Shown: positions 11,545-22,917 of the stretch, one piece after another
How the letters are laid out: each line of letters opens with the position of its first letter
How positions within the stretch are numbered: the stretch's first letter is position 1
DNA from: Echinometra lucunter
Lineage: Eukaryota > Echinodermata > Echinoidea > Camarodonta > Echinometridae
Length of the DNA stretch: 64,000 bases
Assembly (NCBI GenBank): GCA_029962745.1
Contig: CM057162.1
Coordinates: 5,820,861 to 5,884,860 of the forward strand
Reading direction: 5' to 3'
The notes under the pieces: model-generated
What the model saw: the letters and a program-made list of their open reading frames with translations, nothing else
Told to the model about the DNA's origin: nothing
Databases searched by the model: none
Made by a program: the position numbers and the translations under genes

Positions 11545-12342
11545 AGTACTACCGTCCTCCTAAAATGCATTCCTAGCTACGCCACAGATTCTAGACATAG
11601 ACTAGTTACCGGGAAATTTGGGGCTCTGCCCCCCCTGATAACAGGTACCTGTTGCGCCCCTGATCAAGATGCCTTCTGGAAAATAGTACAAAGGAGATTT
11701 GTGCTCTGATGCCTAAGCCTCGTCGAAAGCTTTACTCCCTGCTCACTATCCAAATTTAATGCAGAAAATGAATTGACCTACTGCATTTAAATGTAACCAA
11801 ACTGGTTTTGATATTCAATTTTATAACAAACCTTTGAGACTGAAGATGAATACATGTATCGGCTTACTAATAGTCTTAAAAGGGAAGTGAGGGCAATTTG
11901 AAATTTAAGAATAAAGACTAGAAATTTACATCATGTTTTTGCAAGAAAAAGTGTAAGCTACCTGCCGAGGAGCTTGCAAAAGAGCAAGCAAATGTTTGTT
12001 GAAGAAAGAACATTCCTCCTTTTCATTCAGGAATTTCCTAATCTGGCAGGCCTTTGTGTACAAGAACAAAACCTTTCCTTTTGATATTCAGGAAATTTTG
12101 AATAGGAATGTTAGCGCATTCTGCAGAAGAAACAAGCTTCTACTTCTTTTTGCTAGCAGTGACTTATTTGGTTATCTGCAGATACAAGCAGAAGGTTAGA
12201 AAAAGCATTTGCCAGGCGTTTGCTAGTTTTATCGATACGGCCCATTGTCTTTTTTTTTTCTCCCCTTTCTCTTTCAAGGGTGAGAGTAATGGAATAATTT
12301 TCTATCCTTACATACTGTTTGCTTTACACGGAAATTCTGCAG

Positions 12343-12460
12343 GGATGCTACTTTGTACCATGCTATTCACAACCTGAACTGAGTAATGTAGAGCAGCATG
12401 ATGAGGATGACAAGGATGATGAATTCGAATTCATCATAGACTTTGATAAGTTCTTACCAG
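12343..12460 (+). CDS. COR-domain exon 2 with 'YFVPC' motif
   Basis: The acceptor is TTCTGCAG and the donor is CCAG|GTTTGG. The exon enters in phase 0 and leaves one base (phase 1). It encodes GCYFVPC, a highly acidic loop of about 13 residues (D/E/K rich), then 'FEFIIDFDKFLP'. In COR domains this is the 'Y-L-V-P' strand followed, after a variable loop, by 'F..LP.GFF.RL'. The final G plus the first bases of the exon at 28756 make the Asp of 'LPDGFLHRL', which confirms the splice. The exon lies between a GGGCCGTATC-ended transposon and the Penelope/DIRS nest. Confidence 0.8.
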
Positions 12461-12529
12461 GTTTGGGTTTTACATGCATGTTCATTTACATGTTTTGCTA
12501 AATGATGATAATACAGGATAATAGTTTTA

Positions 12530-13000
12530 TTTTCATACACTGCTTAACAGAGGTGTCCATTTTTCGGATTGGGGGGCAAGATGACCAAGCGCAGATGAAC
12601 TCACAGCTACTGAGATATATATCAGAAAAAATACATAGAAGATCCACAACGATATATATGGAATACATAGGGTAACCTGGTTTGTACTTCACAAGCACTT
12701 TTGATTTAATTCTCTTCAGATGAAGTGGTTGTTTTTACAATTTGACATGGTTTATATACAGGTACAAGAAAAAATATGATTATGTACTTGCAAGGAGATA
12801 CTTTTAGATTACAATAAAGACCAGGATTATCCAATTTATATTCATTAGCATTCTATTTAAATCCAAGATTAAATGTCACTTGGGCAGGTAGTTTTCTTTT
12901 ATTCGAGGTGACTGATTCGTAATGTTTAACAAATTCTCATTGGTCATAATACAAAGGTTGTTTTTAAAGAATGTCCTAAGTTTGTGGGAACGTCAATGAT
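12530..13000. repeat. Left arm of a long inverted repeat (mate at 20074-20543)
   Basis: About 470 bp, inverted and about 85-90% similar to 20074-20543. Shared landmarks include AGGTGTCCATTTTTCGGATTG, the AGACCAGGATTATCC segment, and AAAGAATGTCCTAAGTT at the inner end. It is directly followed by the Penelope-like RT. Confidence 0.8.
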
Positions 13001-13002
13001 CT

Positions 13003-13935
13003 AGACTCTTTAACTCATTTACCAACATCAATAGATGATAACTCCGTCCTCGTCACATATGACGTTAATAGCCGTTATACTCATATACTCCAGGATGCAG
13101 GCGTACAAGGCATAACTTTTTGGCTTAACAAATACTGCAATTTCATTGATTCATGATTTACCGAAGATTTCATAATCGAGGCTGTAGAATTCATCTTGAC
13201 AAGTAACTCCTTCTATGACCAAGCGCAGAATTCTATGTACAAATAAGGGGGACAGCCATGGGAACCAAAATGGCCCCTGTTCATGGGCTATTTAGAAACA
13301 AAATTATATTCATAAGTAGAACGTATCTTTCGTATCCCGATCAAATCCTATATAAAGGAAAACTGGCTTAGTTATCTTGATGACTGTTTTATTATTTGGA
13401 AAGCTGAATTTGGGGATATCACTGTATTTAATAACATTCTTCAGCATTTCCACCCGAGTATTACATTTAAATCCGAGGAAAGTATTGATAGAATTTAGTT
13501 CCTGGACATAAGGGTAATGAAATGAACAACATTGAAACTGACATATTTTACCAAGTAACGGATACACACCAGTATTTACACTTTAGATCTTGCAACCCCA
13601 GACACTGTAAAATTAATGTTCCATATAATTTAGCAAGACGAATTTGCATTATTGTATCAGACGCTGAAGTACGTAAGAAACGTTCATTAGAATTAAACCT
13701 CATGTTAAAAGACAGAGAATATCCGGAAAGCTTCATTCCAAACTGTATCAAGAAAGCTGAAAAACTCTCACAAGAGGAACTAAGGTCAAGTAAACCAAAA
13801 CAAGACAATACCCAGTCAATACCATTTATACACACTCATAATCCAAATAACCCCAATATCAGTTAACTGATTAAGGAATCACTGTTAACACTCTCAAATG
13901 ACAAAGAATTAAATCTGGCACATTTAAAGGAACAA
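13003..13935 (+). pseudogene. Penelope-like reverse transcriptase remnant
   Basis: Translated pieces in shifting frames follow the RT order of Penelope-like elements. 'DDNSVLVTYDVNSRYTHI' is near 13030-13085, 'GTAMGTKMAP' at 13250-13279, 'YLDDCFIIW' at about 13372-13398 with the catalytic Asp pair, and 'FLDIRV' near 13500. 'TDTHQYLHFRSCNPRHCK' at about 13560-13613 is followed by 'PYNLARRIC', a signature of this class. Several stops and frameshifts interrupt it. The coding similarity ends near 13930, where the DIRS-like sequence begins. No GIY-YIG endonuclease is seen. Confidence 0.8.
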
Positions 13936-16729
13936 AGCTAATCTTAAGTAAACTCTTTGCCGTCCAGCGCAATAAGGGGCGACGGGAAAGAAGAAAGCTC
14001 AGGCTAGCTCGGGAGTTAGTACTCACGCATCCGGTGGTAACCGTGGACCATACCCCGGACCCTGGTTCGTCCCTACCTGTGGTAGCTTTAACCCTTCGGG
14101 TTCAGTAGTGTCCACTCAGGGGTCAGTTCTTTTGTTTTCGGAGTCCCCTGCGCACTCAAGCGAGGCGACAAAGAAATCAAAGAGTCGTAGGCTTCTTGAA
14201 GATAAACCAACCCTGTAGGATTCTTCGAAATCGGCTCTTGCTACTGGCTCTGTCAGTAAACGCAGGCGCCAAGCCTCTGCCCAGACTTTCGGCGGGGCGG
14301 AGCTAGTTCCCCAAGACCCGGCGGTATCTATACTGACTGGGTCTGGGGAGCTAAGAAGGAATTTAGGGGCCTCTTTCGGGCCGCTGTTCCTTCAAAGCCG
14401 AGTGCTTCTAGGGAGATTGGTCTTGCCTCAAGACCCTCCTAGTGCAGAGTGGCTGGATGGCCCCCAGGGCTGGACCCTCTACCACACTCGACTCGGATAC
14501 CCGACCCTACCCGGTTTCGGTTTCAGATCCGGATACCGATTTTCGGTTACCAATTATGGATTTGCCGATTATCCAGGTTGTCACAATGTGATTGGAGTTC
14601 AGACCTGATGAGAACTATTTGAAACTACTTAAGCATAACAGGGTTAGGAATTAACTTCACTTGGATAGGGTAACAATGACCGGCAAAGCTAGGGTGCACA
14701 CTGTGAATAGGGGAACTATGTTAGGTCCAATAAGAAGTTTGGGTGGAGTCAGTTGCAATTAAGTACTGTTCAAGGCAAGACCTATGTGGTACCTGTGCTT
14801 GTGAGAGGAGTGGGAGAAAAAGCGCTAGGATGCGCTGCAATTTTGGTGGCATCTTCCTGATTCCGGGCACCCAGGCCAGGAGAAGGCTCCTCTGCAACTC
14901 ACCTTTCTTTTAGGTTATTTTCTGTCGACATGGACGAGCTGGGCTCTTAGAGGCGTCCGATAACTCTAAGTCATAGTCTCTTATAATGGCTTGTTAGGGG
15001 ATTCCTATTGACTAGCTAGGCCAATGTTCTTCTACTTTACTGTGCTACCTGACATGGGCATCGTCTCTACATAAACATTCTTGACAAGGGCATCACATGG
15101 CCTGGGGATCGTCGCAATCGTGAACATCAACTTGCATGATACAGCATCGCAGGAATAGAACTGGTCTTCAGGAATACATGAACAGTTTGAACTTTACGCG
15201 ATGACAGGCCTGTGAATGAACTTGTGATAAGTATGGGCAGTCCATTTTAATTTCAGAAAACCATAGATTTTTGGTAAAATATTTAGTAATAATTTTACCC
15301 TGGTTTATTGTTTTGGAGCATTAAACGCTCAAGTTTTATTCCTCGAAAATTATTGCATGATATACTTACTTATTGAGGGTATGTAGAATGGTAAACTTAA
15401 ATGCATTAAGAAATATACCTTTACTGGAAATTCTGCAAATTGATTTTGGATATCCACTGAATGTTTGTTGATGATTTTCAAATACCTCAAATAGAATTGA
15501 GAGAAGGAATGTGATTTATTCATAAAGATTACTTCAATGGAATCTTAAAATTCAGTGTTATGATGGTTTGATTTGGTGTGAACAATTACTACACTATACA
15601 GGATTGTATCTATCATCAGACATAGCAAATACAGTGTTTAGATCTGACACAGGTAGTAACCGTTTTTACCAATAGCTTCTAACACTGTTAGCAGTATGCT
15701 GGGATCCGGTTTCAATCCTCGGGTATTCGACTCTCACTTGTTGAATACCAACAGACATGAGTCTTGTCGCCCAACTGCGGCCTAGCACGATCGTGCTCGG
15801 CCTTTGACCGTCCGGTCGGAGATTCTCCCCTTCCAGCGGCACTGGGTGCTCCGCCTGGGGAGGAATCCTGTGACTGTTTGGCGTGCCCTTATTGGGATCA
15901 GGCCTCTCAGTTGGGATTCTCTGAGGATGATGCTTCTTTGCAGGCTGATGTCAGCCTCCAGTCAGGCAAGCTTCTGGCTGCTGACGTTAAAGCCCTACTA
16001 ACAAAATATCTCTCCGATGTCTTTAGACGAATCGGGAGGATACGGGACGCTCTTTTCTCCGGTTAGGGGTGAGTGTCCCGCGAAGAGCACACCTCTCATG
16101 GAGGGCTTTGGAGAGGGTCTATTGGACCTTTCTTTTAAGCCTCCTGCTTCCCTTAACAAGGCTCATCCCTTGGCCAAGGGTTTATTTTCTTCTAACGGGG
16201 CACTTTTTAATTCTTTTTGAAAAGGTCCTTCTCCCCCATCCTAATGCTTTTAGGCAGGAAACTTGGGGTCCGCTTTGTGTGCGGTTCTCCAAGTCGGAGA
16301 AGTTTCCCGGCCTCATGGAGCACTAGTCCAGGTCTGCCCCAGGACTTCTGCCCATCTAAGTTCTCTCCTTTCCCTTCGGTTAGGAGGCAAGAACTCCAGA
16401 TGTCCGAACGGTCATCTTACCTTGGGAAGAATCCTTCCTGTCATCGACGGGTAAATTGTGGTCTCAGCGTTCCACTGTGTCTGCTCGGGCCTCTAGTGCC
16501 AAAAGAAGACTTGTTCTTCTCTGGACATCGTGTTTGGGGACATCTCCTAAGTTGCAGGCTCGGGCTTCGGTTCCGCTTCCTTGGTGCAGTGGAGCCCAGG
16601 CTTCCCACTGCAGGTCACACCCAATGCCCAACAGTCGGAGCTGGGGCAAGCCCTTCCCTTATTTGTAAGGTGAAGGGCAAAGGTTGTGGTCGTGTCTAAT
16701 GCTCAGCCCAGACCCATGGTGTGCTTGTA

Positions 16730-17250
16730 GGCTCTTGATCATAAAGATCATAAACATCTTCATTCCTCCGGAGCACTTCCGTTTGGAAACTTTGGCCTCC
16801 ACCTACCCTGCTATCGAGCCGTCATAGGGGTCATCTCGGTAGACTGAGACACCTTCTTTCACATACCGATATATTCTCTGTCAAGAGACCTTCGGGTCTC
16901 ACCTGTCAGGAAGAATCCTTCCGGTTCCAATAGGTGTTGCGGCTTGAGATTTTCTCTTACTGGGACGACTGGCTCCTTGTAGCCAGCTCCATGTCCGGAC
17001 TTCTCACCCAGATGAACCTCCACCTACACACCATGGAAAGTGTGGGGTTCATAATCATCTGAGACAAGTCAGAGTTGATTCTCATTTGTACGCCCATTTT
17101 CTAGGTGCGGCAATAGACACCGTGAACCAAGTTTGTCCGTCCCGGTCGGGAGAAGGTACAAATGACTGTCTTGTTAGCCCGAACTCTCCACCTCTTACGG
17201 CGAATTCGCACATCCTGTTGGCCCTAATCTCTGGGCCATTTGACATGCTT
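16730..17250 (+). pseudogene. DIRS-like RT fragment
   Basis: 'HIPIYSLSRDLRVSP', then 'YWDDWLLVASSMSGLLTQMN', then 'VGFII' and 'DKSELIL', interrupted by stops. In intact DIRS RTs an 'LPFGLS.AP' box lies between the first two motifs; here that stretch is largely missing, which implies an internal deletion. Confidence 0.7.
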
Positions 17251-17449
17251 GGTGGATGTCCTCCAAGACTGGCAGCTGCTCATGAGGCCATTCCAACTTC
17301 ATCTTCTGAAGTCTGATAGGCCCAGTGGGAAGCTCTCTCTCTCTCTCAAGATGGGGCTGCCTCCTGGAGAGAACAGACGTCATTACCTAACGAGAGAGAT
17401 TTCCCTCAGTCAAGGTGAACCTCTCCGCACGCCTCTTCCGTCTATCTCT

Positions 17450-17960
17450 TTTCGACGGATGCCTCACTTCTGGGGTGAGGCGGCCTTTGTGCGGACCATT
17501 TGGTCTTGGGGGACTGGTCACACTTGTGCACCATACCCTATATCAATGCCCTGGAGTTGAGAGCGGTTTTCGTTTCTCTCCACCACTTCCAGAATTGTGG
17601 GACATACCGTTCTGTTGTCAACGGACAATACCACTGTTACTGTCTATATTAGCAGGCAAGGCAAGGCCAAGACAATCTGATTACAGATTTTCTCTCCTGG
17701 GGGAAAACATCTTCCTTATGAGAGGTCTTAGACTACCTCAGCTCAGTTTGGTCCCTTGGAGAGATAGTTCTGTTTGCAACATCTCTCAATCATCGCCTTA
17801 CGAGAGACTGTTCTTGGGTGCGAGATCGGGAAGTTTGGGCCCTCGCCTTTTTCCCCTCATTTGGTGGAATCCCTTGAGTCTACGCCTTCCTTTTGTTTGT
17901 CCTAATTCCTCAGGATCCGAGGAAGTTCAGGAGGATCAGGCGTGATTATGGGTCTTAGCA
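17450..17960 (+). pseudogene. DIRS-like RNase H fragment
   Basis: 'ALELRAVFVSLHHFQN' and 'DNTTVTVYISRQGKA' are the two core RNase H motifs of DIRS elements. They are readable in one frame, with breaks on both sides. Confidence 0.72.
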
Positions 17961-18981
17961 CTCTGTTTGCCAAGAAGACCTTGGTCTTCCCACCTTTTCT
18001 TTTGGACGGTCAAACACTCTCCGGAGAGCAAACCTAGTCTCTCGACCCCTTTCGGGAATCCAACAACGTCCTGTGGCTCTACATTTGGCCGCTTGGCCCT
18101 CTATTGAGGAGGATGCGAGTTCGGCAGGTCTCTCCTAGAGAACTTTCCAGGTTTGGTCCAGAGCTGCAGAGAATCTAGTCGAGCTGTTTCCAACTCGAGA
18201 TTAGAAGCTTTCACAAAGGGTTCGGGAGTGTCTAATTCTCCCTACCTGTCTCAGAGGCTGAGATCGTTTTTCTTGTAACGACCAGCAAATCGCCAATTGA
18301 CTCCCTTGAGTCTTCCTTGTGGTGAAGATATTGTATATTCGCCCCTTTCAGGCCGAAGTGCAAACTTTTCACACCAGTCTCGATCAAGACCACTCCTTCT
18401 CATTATCGCCCCCCCCCCCCCCGGGCAAAAGGGAAGCACTTCCAGACAGTATCCACACAGCGCATGGGCGTATCAGGGGAAAGGCAAGGTTTCACCTATT
18501 CCTCAACTTTCTTTCGAAGAGTTGAGTCCCTTTACGAATGCTTTCGCTAAAGGAGGCCTGTAGCCTGTTAGGGCTCCCAATTGGGTACTTGATGGGATTA
18601 AGGTCTTTCGTTAGGAGGATCAGCTCCTTCTCTTCCCGTCACCCTTTTCTCCAGCCCCTCGGGAGATTTGGATTGTCATAGCTATACAATCTGCAGGTTT
18701 GGAAGTTCTTATGTTTGAGAATCCTCCAAGGGCGTGCGTTTCCGGGAGGTTTTCTACCTCCTGAGCATTCCTTTTGGGTGCTCCTGTGGTGGATATAGGG
18801 CGTGCAGCCTTGACGTTCTCCTAACTCCTTATCTATCTTTATTTACCTATCTTTAATGCTCAGGACATTTCCTCGGGAGGTGAGGTTTACTACCTCTGCA
18901 TGGTTGAAGCTGCGTCATCGTCTTCCCCCTCGTTAGCCTCTTCCCTTAGGACATGCCACTCGGATTCTATTCCGTGCAGGT

Positions 18982-19313
18982 CTAGCAAATAGGTGGATAC
19001 ATTGGTTTATTGCTGTAAATCAAGAAAATTATCACCAATTTTGTTATTTACTATATAAATCTATGTATCCACCTATGACCCTCCCACCAGCCCCTCTCCT
19101 TGTTTGACAACATGTCCTAGGACTTTGTCTTGATCGTTCGGAAGAGGAAGAATATGGTGTCTGCTTGGCCGTGAGGGAAGCCGGGAGGGGGGAACGCATG
19201 CGCGTTTTGACTTATAGTTCTCGAATGACAGCTTATTTCAGGGTAACTAGCAAATAGGTGGATGCATAGATTTATCTTGTAAATAACAAAATTAGTGATA
19301 ATTTTCTTGATTG
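18982..19313. repeat. Inverted/palindromic DIRS terminal sequences
   Basis: 18982-19076 is itself palindromic (AGGTGGATACATTGG … CTATGTATCCACCT). Its inner part AATCAAGAAAATTATCACC recurs inverted at 19247-19313. Inverted termini and internal complementary regions are used by DIRS elements for circular replication. Confidence 0.65.
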
Positions 19314-19315
19314 GA

Positions 19316-20073
19316 GAGACAGGAGACACACTCGACACACATCGACTCACAGTACATACTGTAGACAACCAATTCATCGTGAACAATACCAGCAAATAAA
19401 AGTAAGTTACCACCATTAAATCGTGTGCTGGGTCTCAAGAACCAAACTTTAACATTGTCCCGTTTTATAAAAGGAACAAGGATAATAAGATTAAGAGGGG
19501 ACTAAAAGAGAAATACTTTATCTAAAAATTTACTCCTCTGAATGCACTGTAGTCAGAGCGGTAACACTGTTCATAACTGTCATATTTTATGTAAGGTCTT
19601 TATCAATCATATTGTGCATCCCCTTATTTTGATGAAATTTAGTATGAAATCATATCATGAATTAATCATGTTAATTACTTTCTTCATCTTATTGTTTTGT
19701 ATATAAATCAGACTTTTCTCTTAAAAGACAACCATTTGATTAAAAAAACACATACACACCCTCTCTCTCTCTCTTTGTCCCTCCCACTCCCCCCCCCCCC
19801 CTTCACTCGTTCTCTCTATTTTTTCTCTCCCTCTAAATATATCATCCACTTTTATGTTTACTACTCCTAACAAGACACTTCCAGTTGTTTCCATTACCGT
19901 AATAACATCATACTCAATATCTTTTCTCTCCCCCTCCCCATCCCTTGGTCCTCCCCCTATCCATGACATCATGTACCTCTTTCCAAAAAATAGGAAACAC
20001 CCTCTTTGTTCCTTGGTTCCTTTCTCCCTTTATCTATTTATTGTTTATCATGATCTAAGTGAGGTTTCTTTAT
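19316..20073. other. Unclassified sequence with CT-rich tract
   Basis: Possibly the remaining 3' part of the Penelope-like copy or older host sequence. It contains a (CT)n/C-rich tract at 19755-19830. No coding signal is seen. Confidence 0.4.
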
Positions 20074-20543
20074 TTCATTGATGTTCTCATGAACTTAGGA
20101 CATTCTTTAAAAATAACCTTTGTATTATAACCAATGAGAATTTGTTAAACATTACGGATTAGTCACTTAGAATAAAAGCAAACTACCTGCACAAGTGACA
20201 CTTGATCTTGGATTTAAATAGAATGCTAATGAATAGAAATCGGATAATCCTGGTCTTTATTGTAATCTAAAAGTATCTCCTTGCAAGTACATAACCATAC
20301 TTTATCTTGTACCTGTATATAAACCATGTCGAATTGTAAAAACAACCACTTCACCTGAAGAGTATTAAATCGAAAGTGCTTGTTAAGTACAAACCAGGTT
20401 ACCCTATGTATTCCATATATCGTTGTGGATCTTCTATGTATTTTTTCTGATATATATCTCAGTAGCCGTGAGTTCATCTGCGCTTGGTCATCTTGCCCCC
20501 CAATCCGAAAAATGGACACCTCTGTTAAGCAGTGTATGAAAAT
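20074..20543. repeat. Right arm of the long inverted repeat
   Basis: Mate of 12530-13000. Its outer end GCAGTGTATGAAAAT matches the outer end of the left arm. A short direct echo of its GATCTTCTATGTATTTTT segment follows at 20545-20585. Confidence 0.8.
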
Positions 20544-20639
20544 ACATCATTGTGAATCTTCTATGTATTTTTTTCTGATATTTTAACCCTGCATCTCGTC
20601 AGACCTTTTGGACCCTTTGAACATTTTACTATATATATG

Positions 20640-20661
20640 TCTGTATACACACACACACACA

Positions 20662-20697
<36 letters not shown>
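20640..20697. repeat. (AC)n/(AT)n microsatellite
   Basis: Compound dinucleotide repeat. The open frames reading YIYIYI across it are artefacts. Confidence 0.85.
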
Positions 20698-20699
<2 letters not shown>

Positions 20700-21333
20700 G
20701 CCAAAATTAATTTTGCTGTTTTATAGCTCATCTGAAAGTAGAGATTATCAGCTTTCCAATGGTACAAGACTCGTCCAAATTGGTCTACGATAACCCCCTC
20801 AAAAACACATTAGATAATTAGAAATCAATAACCTCCATTCAGAGAAAAGAGCCTTTGAAGTTCGGAACAAAAGAGCGCACAGGAACTCCTCTGCACTCTT
20901 TGTTTGTGAGGGAGCACAGGAGGGTATTGAATAGTCCATGGCATAGGGTTATGAAGGGATTATCAGATGAGGCTAAAATTTTACACAACTTTGGATTTGG
21001 GCCTATTCTTGATTTTCTCCCCAAATCAGTTCATTACCTTCATGATTTTTTGGCTAGGATGGCAGTGAATGAATGTATAATAAAAGCACTCTAATGCTCC
21101 ATGATGCTTTCATGTTGTGTCAAGGGAAAATTAGGAGTCATTTTAAAATTGTTAAAAATCATATTTCTGGGGCGTATTACGATCCCAATACGATCCCAAA
21201 CGTTTAGACACGATAGAATGATAAAACTGCCCATTTCTATCAAAAACAAAAAAAGACCAATCTGACCAAAATGATGTCTCTTGGTCTTTTTCCCAGTTGT
21301 GATGCATACGACTAATAGTTTCGCGCGGCCGGG

Positions 21334-21334
<1 letters not shown>

Positions 21335-21417
<83 letters not shown>

Positions 21418-21680
21418 GACATATAGAATGATGCTGACGTAGCTCTCGATCATGTCCTTTTATTGCATTGACAAGCTTTCGGCCGACATGGCCTTCATCA
21501 GGTCTGAACAAAGAAGAAACAAACAGGCAAAATAATATACATAGAGAAATGATATCAAATTAATATCAAATTAATAATATTAAGACCTGATGAAGACCAT
21601 TTTGGCCGAAAGCTTGTCAGTGCAATAAAAGGACATGATCGAGAGCTACGTCAGCTTCATTCTATATGTTTTCTTTCACT
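21335..21680. mobile_element. Palindromic Penelope-type terminal fragment with AC/AT microsatellite
   Basis: After an (AC)n(AT)n run, 21423-21507 and 21582-21666 are inverted copies of one another, about 85 bp each. They share GGACATGATCGAGAGCTACG, CAATAAAAGG and ACCTGATGAAG…GGCCGAAAGCTTGTCA. The CTGATGA … GAAA core is the conserved part of hammerhead ribozymes, which occur in Penelope-like terminal repeats. The same region in the other allele is at about 32740-33060. Confidence 0.55.
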
Positions 21681-21749
21681 GTGTACTAAAATGAAGCACT
21701 GCACACGTTTTGCGAGGGGTCATCTTCCTTTGTGTGTGTGTCTATATAT

Positions 21750-21794
<45 letters not shown>

Positions 21795-21860
21795 ATGTGT
21801 GCACAATTAACATGATTGGCCCTGTCTTGTATAGTGTTTTGAGTCTTTCATTTATATATG

Positions 21861-21902
<42 letters not shown>

Positions 21903-22695
21903 TAAGATATTTAGAGACTCCAACTCTCCCGTTTTCGGTGGGAGATCTCCAGCTTTTAGTCCATTTTCACAAAATCTCCCACTCTCCCTCTCCCCCTCTT
22001 GAGTTTGAATTTCTCCCGCCCAAGCTGTATTTCTCCTTTTTTTTCCCCCGCCCAACCATCTTTTTGAAAAAAATGAATCTGAATCATTGGATTTTACCTC
22101 ATGTAGTGTTGTCATATGTTCAAAAATAAGCCTGAGATAGCACCAGAGAGCTTCTATAACCCTAAAAGTGAGCCCCGGCCGCAAGGAATTTAGTGCTTTG
22201 TGCTGGTGATGTGGGCTACACGCACATTGAGTCAGAGTCTCCCGTTTGCTAGGGGATCACGGCAGGAGCATCTCCCGCTTAAGAGGTGCTTGGGGTTGGA
22301 GTCTCTGGATATTGTTTTTTATTTGGGGGGAGGGGACATAGAGTGCACGAAATGTGAAAATAAATGATGTGAAAATGTTTTTCTCTGCCTGTGCTTGTGG
22401 CTCGTGCTCAGGTCCGTGCCAACACTGTAATAGTCCTGTGGAAGTCAATTTCCACAAATCTACAAAAGCATAATACTTGCACATATGTTTATCCTCTTCC
22501 AGTAAGTCAAATATAGGTCATGAAACCATCAGAGTGAAAATGTGACCGAGATTGTTATGGTTTTCCGTAAACCCGGCCTGATCACCGCCCGGGATACCAG
22601 CACATAGTACATGTATTGGGAATGTCTTGAATGAATACAAGCTCTACCTTACACCTTAATAAACCTGATGCCTGAATGGGGATTATATGAACATG
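21680..22695. other. Intron sequence with TA microsatellites and TCTCCC-rich stretch
   Basis: Two (TA)n runs (about 21741-21791 and 21865-21896), then 'GACTCCAACTCTCCCG…GTGGGAGATCTCC' sequence of unknown family. No coding signal. Repeated at 33060-34058 on the other allele. Confidence 0.5.
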
Positions 22696-22700
22696 CATGC

Positions 22701-22868
22701 TGTTAGATATGATATCAGTTGGCTTTCCATACTCTTATAATGATATGTGTATTGTGCATACATGTGACAAACACTCTGCGAATAAACATGAAGACGTGAA
22801 CATGTACGAGAATTGGCTCTGACTATTTTGTGGTAGTTTGTGAACAACGAACCCAATAATACCCAACA
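22701..22868 (+). repeat. 5' LTR of the Gypsy element
   Basis: 168 bp, starting TGTT and ending AACA, the usual TG…CA ends of retroviral-type LTRs. It contains a TATAATGATATG stretch and a GAATAAACATG segment that could serve as promoter and polyadenylation signal; those roles are inferred. Confidence 0.93.
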
Positions 22869-22887
22869 ATTGGCGACGAGGATGAGT
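22869..22887 (+). promoter_or_regulatory. Primer-binding site region of the Gypsy element
   Basis: ATTGGCGACGAGGATGAG starts directly after the 5' LTR, the place where a tRNA primer anneals. Similar TTGGCGACGAGG motifs occur at this spot in other Gypsy elements. I cannot name the tRNA without a comparison to the genome's tRNA 3' ends. Confidence 0.7.
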
Positions 22888-22917
22888 GTTTTGTAGTCAC
22901 AGGATAGCAGAGCAACA

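Larger units (their letters stand above)
9171..12243. mobile_element. GGGCCGTATC-ended element, copy 2 (inverted, expanded by insertions)
   Basis: It starts GGACCGTATCAATAAAAG, immediately after the ATT that ends copy 1, and ends CGATACGGCCC, followed by ATT. It is inverted relative to copy 1. Its 3.07 kb length is explained by insertions: a SINE (about 9832-10130), a GA-rich tract, and a GGCGTAA-ended repeat (11112-11544). Confidence 0.65.
13940..19315 (+). mobile_element. Decayed DIRS-like (tyrosine-recombinase-type) retroelement
   Basis: A G+C-richer block with gag-like, RT, RNase H and post-RNase H fragments in many frames. The RT shows 'DTFFHIPI' near 16850 and 'YWDDWLLVAS' near 16958-16990 (the YLDDWLL box of DIRS elements). 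RNase H shows 'ALELRAVFVSLHHFQN' near 17547-17595 and 'TDNTTVTVYISRQGKA' near 17620-17665. An 'ALHLAAWP' motif near 18075-18100 is typical of the linker to the recombinase. The end (18982-19076 and 19247-19313) carries the inverted and palindromic AGGTGGATAC…GTATCCACCT sequences expected of DIRS termini. All frames are broken. It appears to have inserted into the Penelope-like element. Confidence 0.75.

Noticed and set aside
21152..22184. Frames containing YIYIYI runs (also around 32600-33450, 7116-7379 and 62209-62514)
   Set aside because: They cross (AT)n and (AC)n microsatellites and are not genes.
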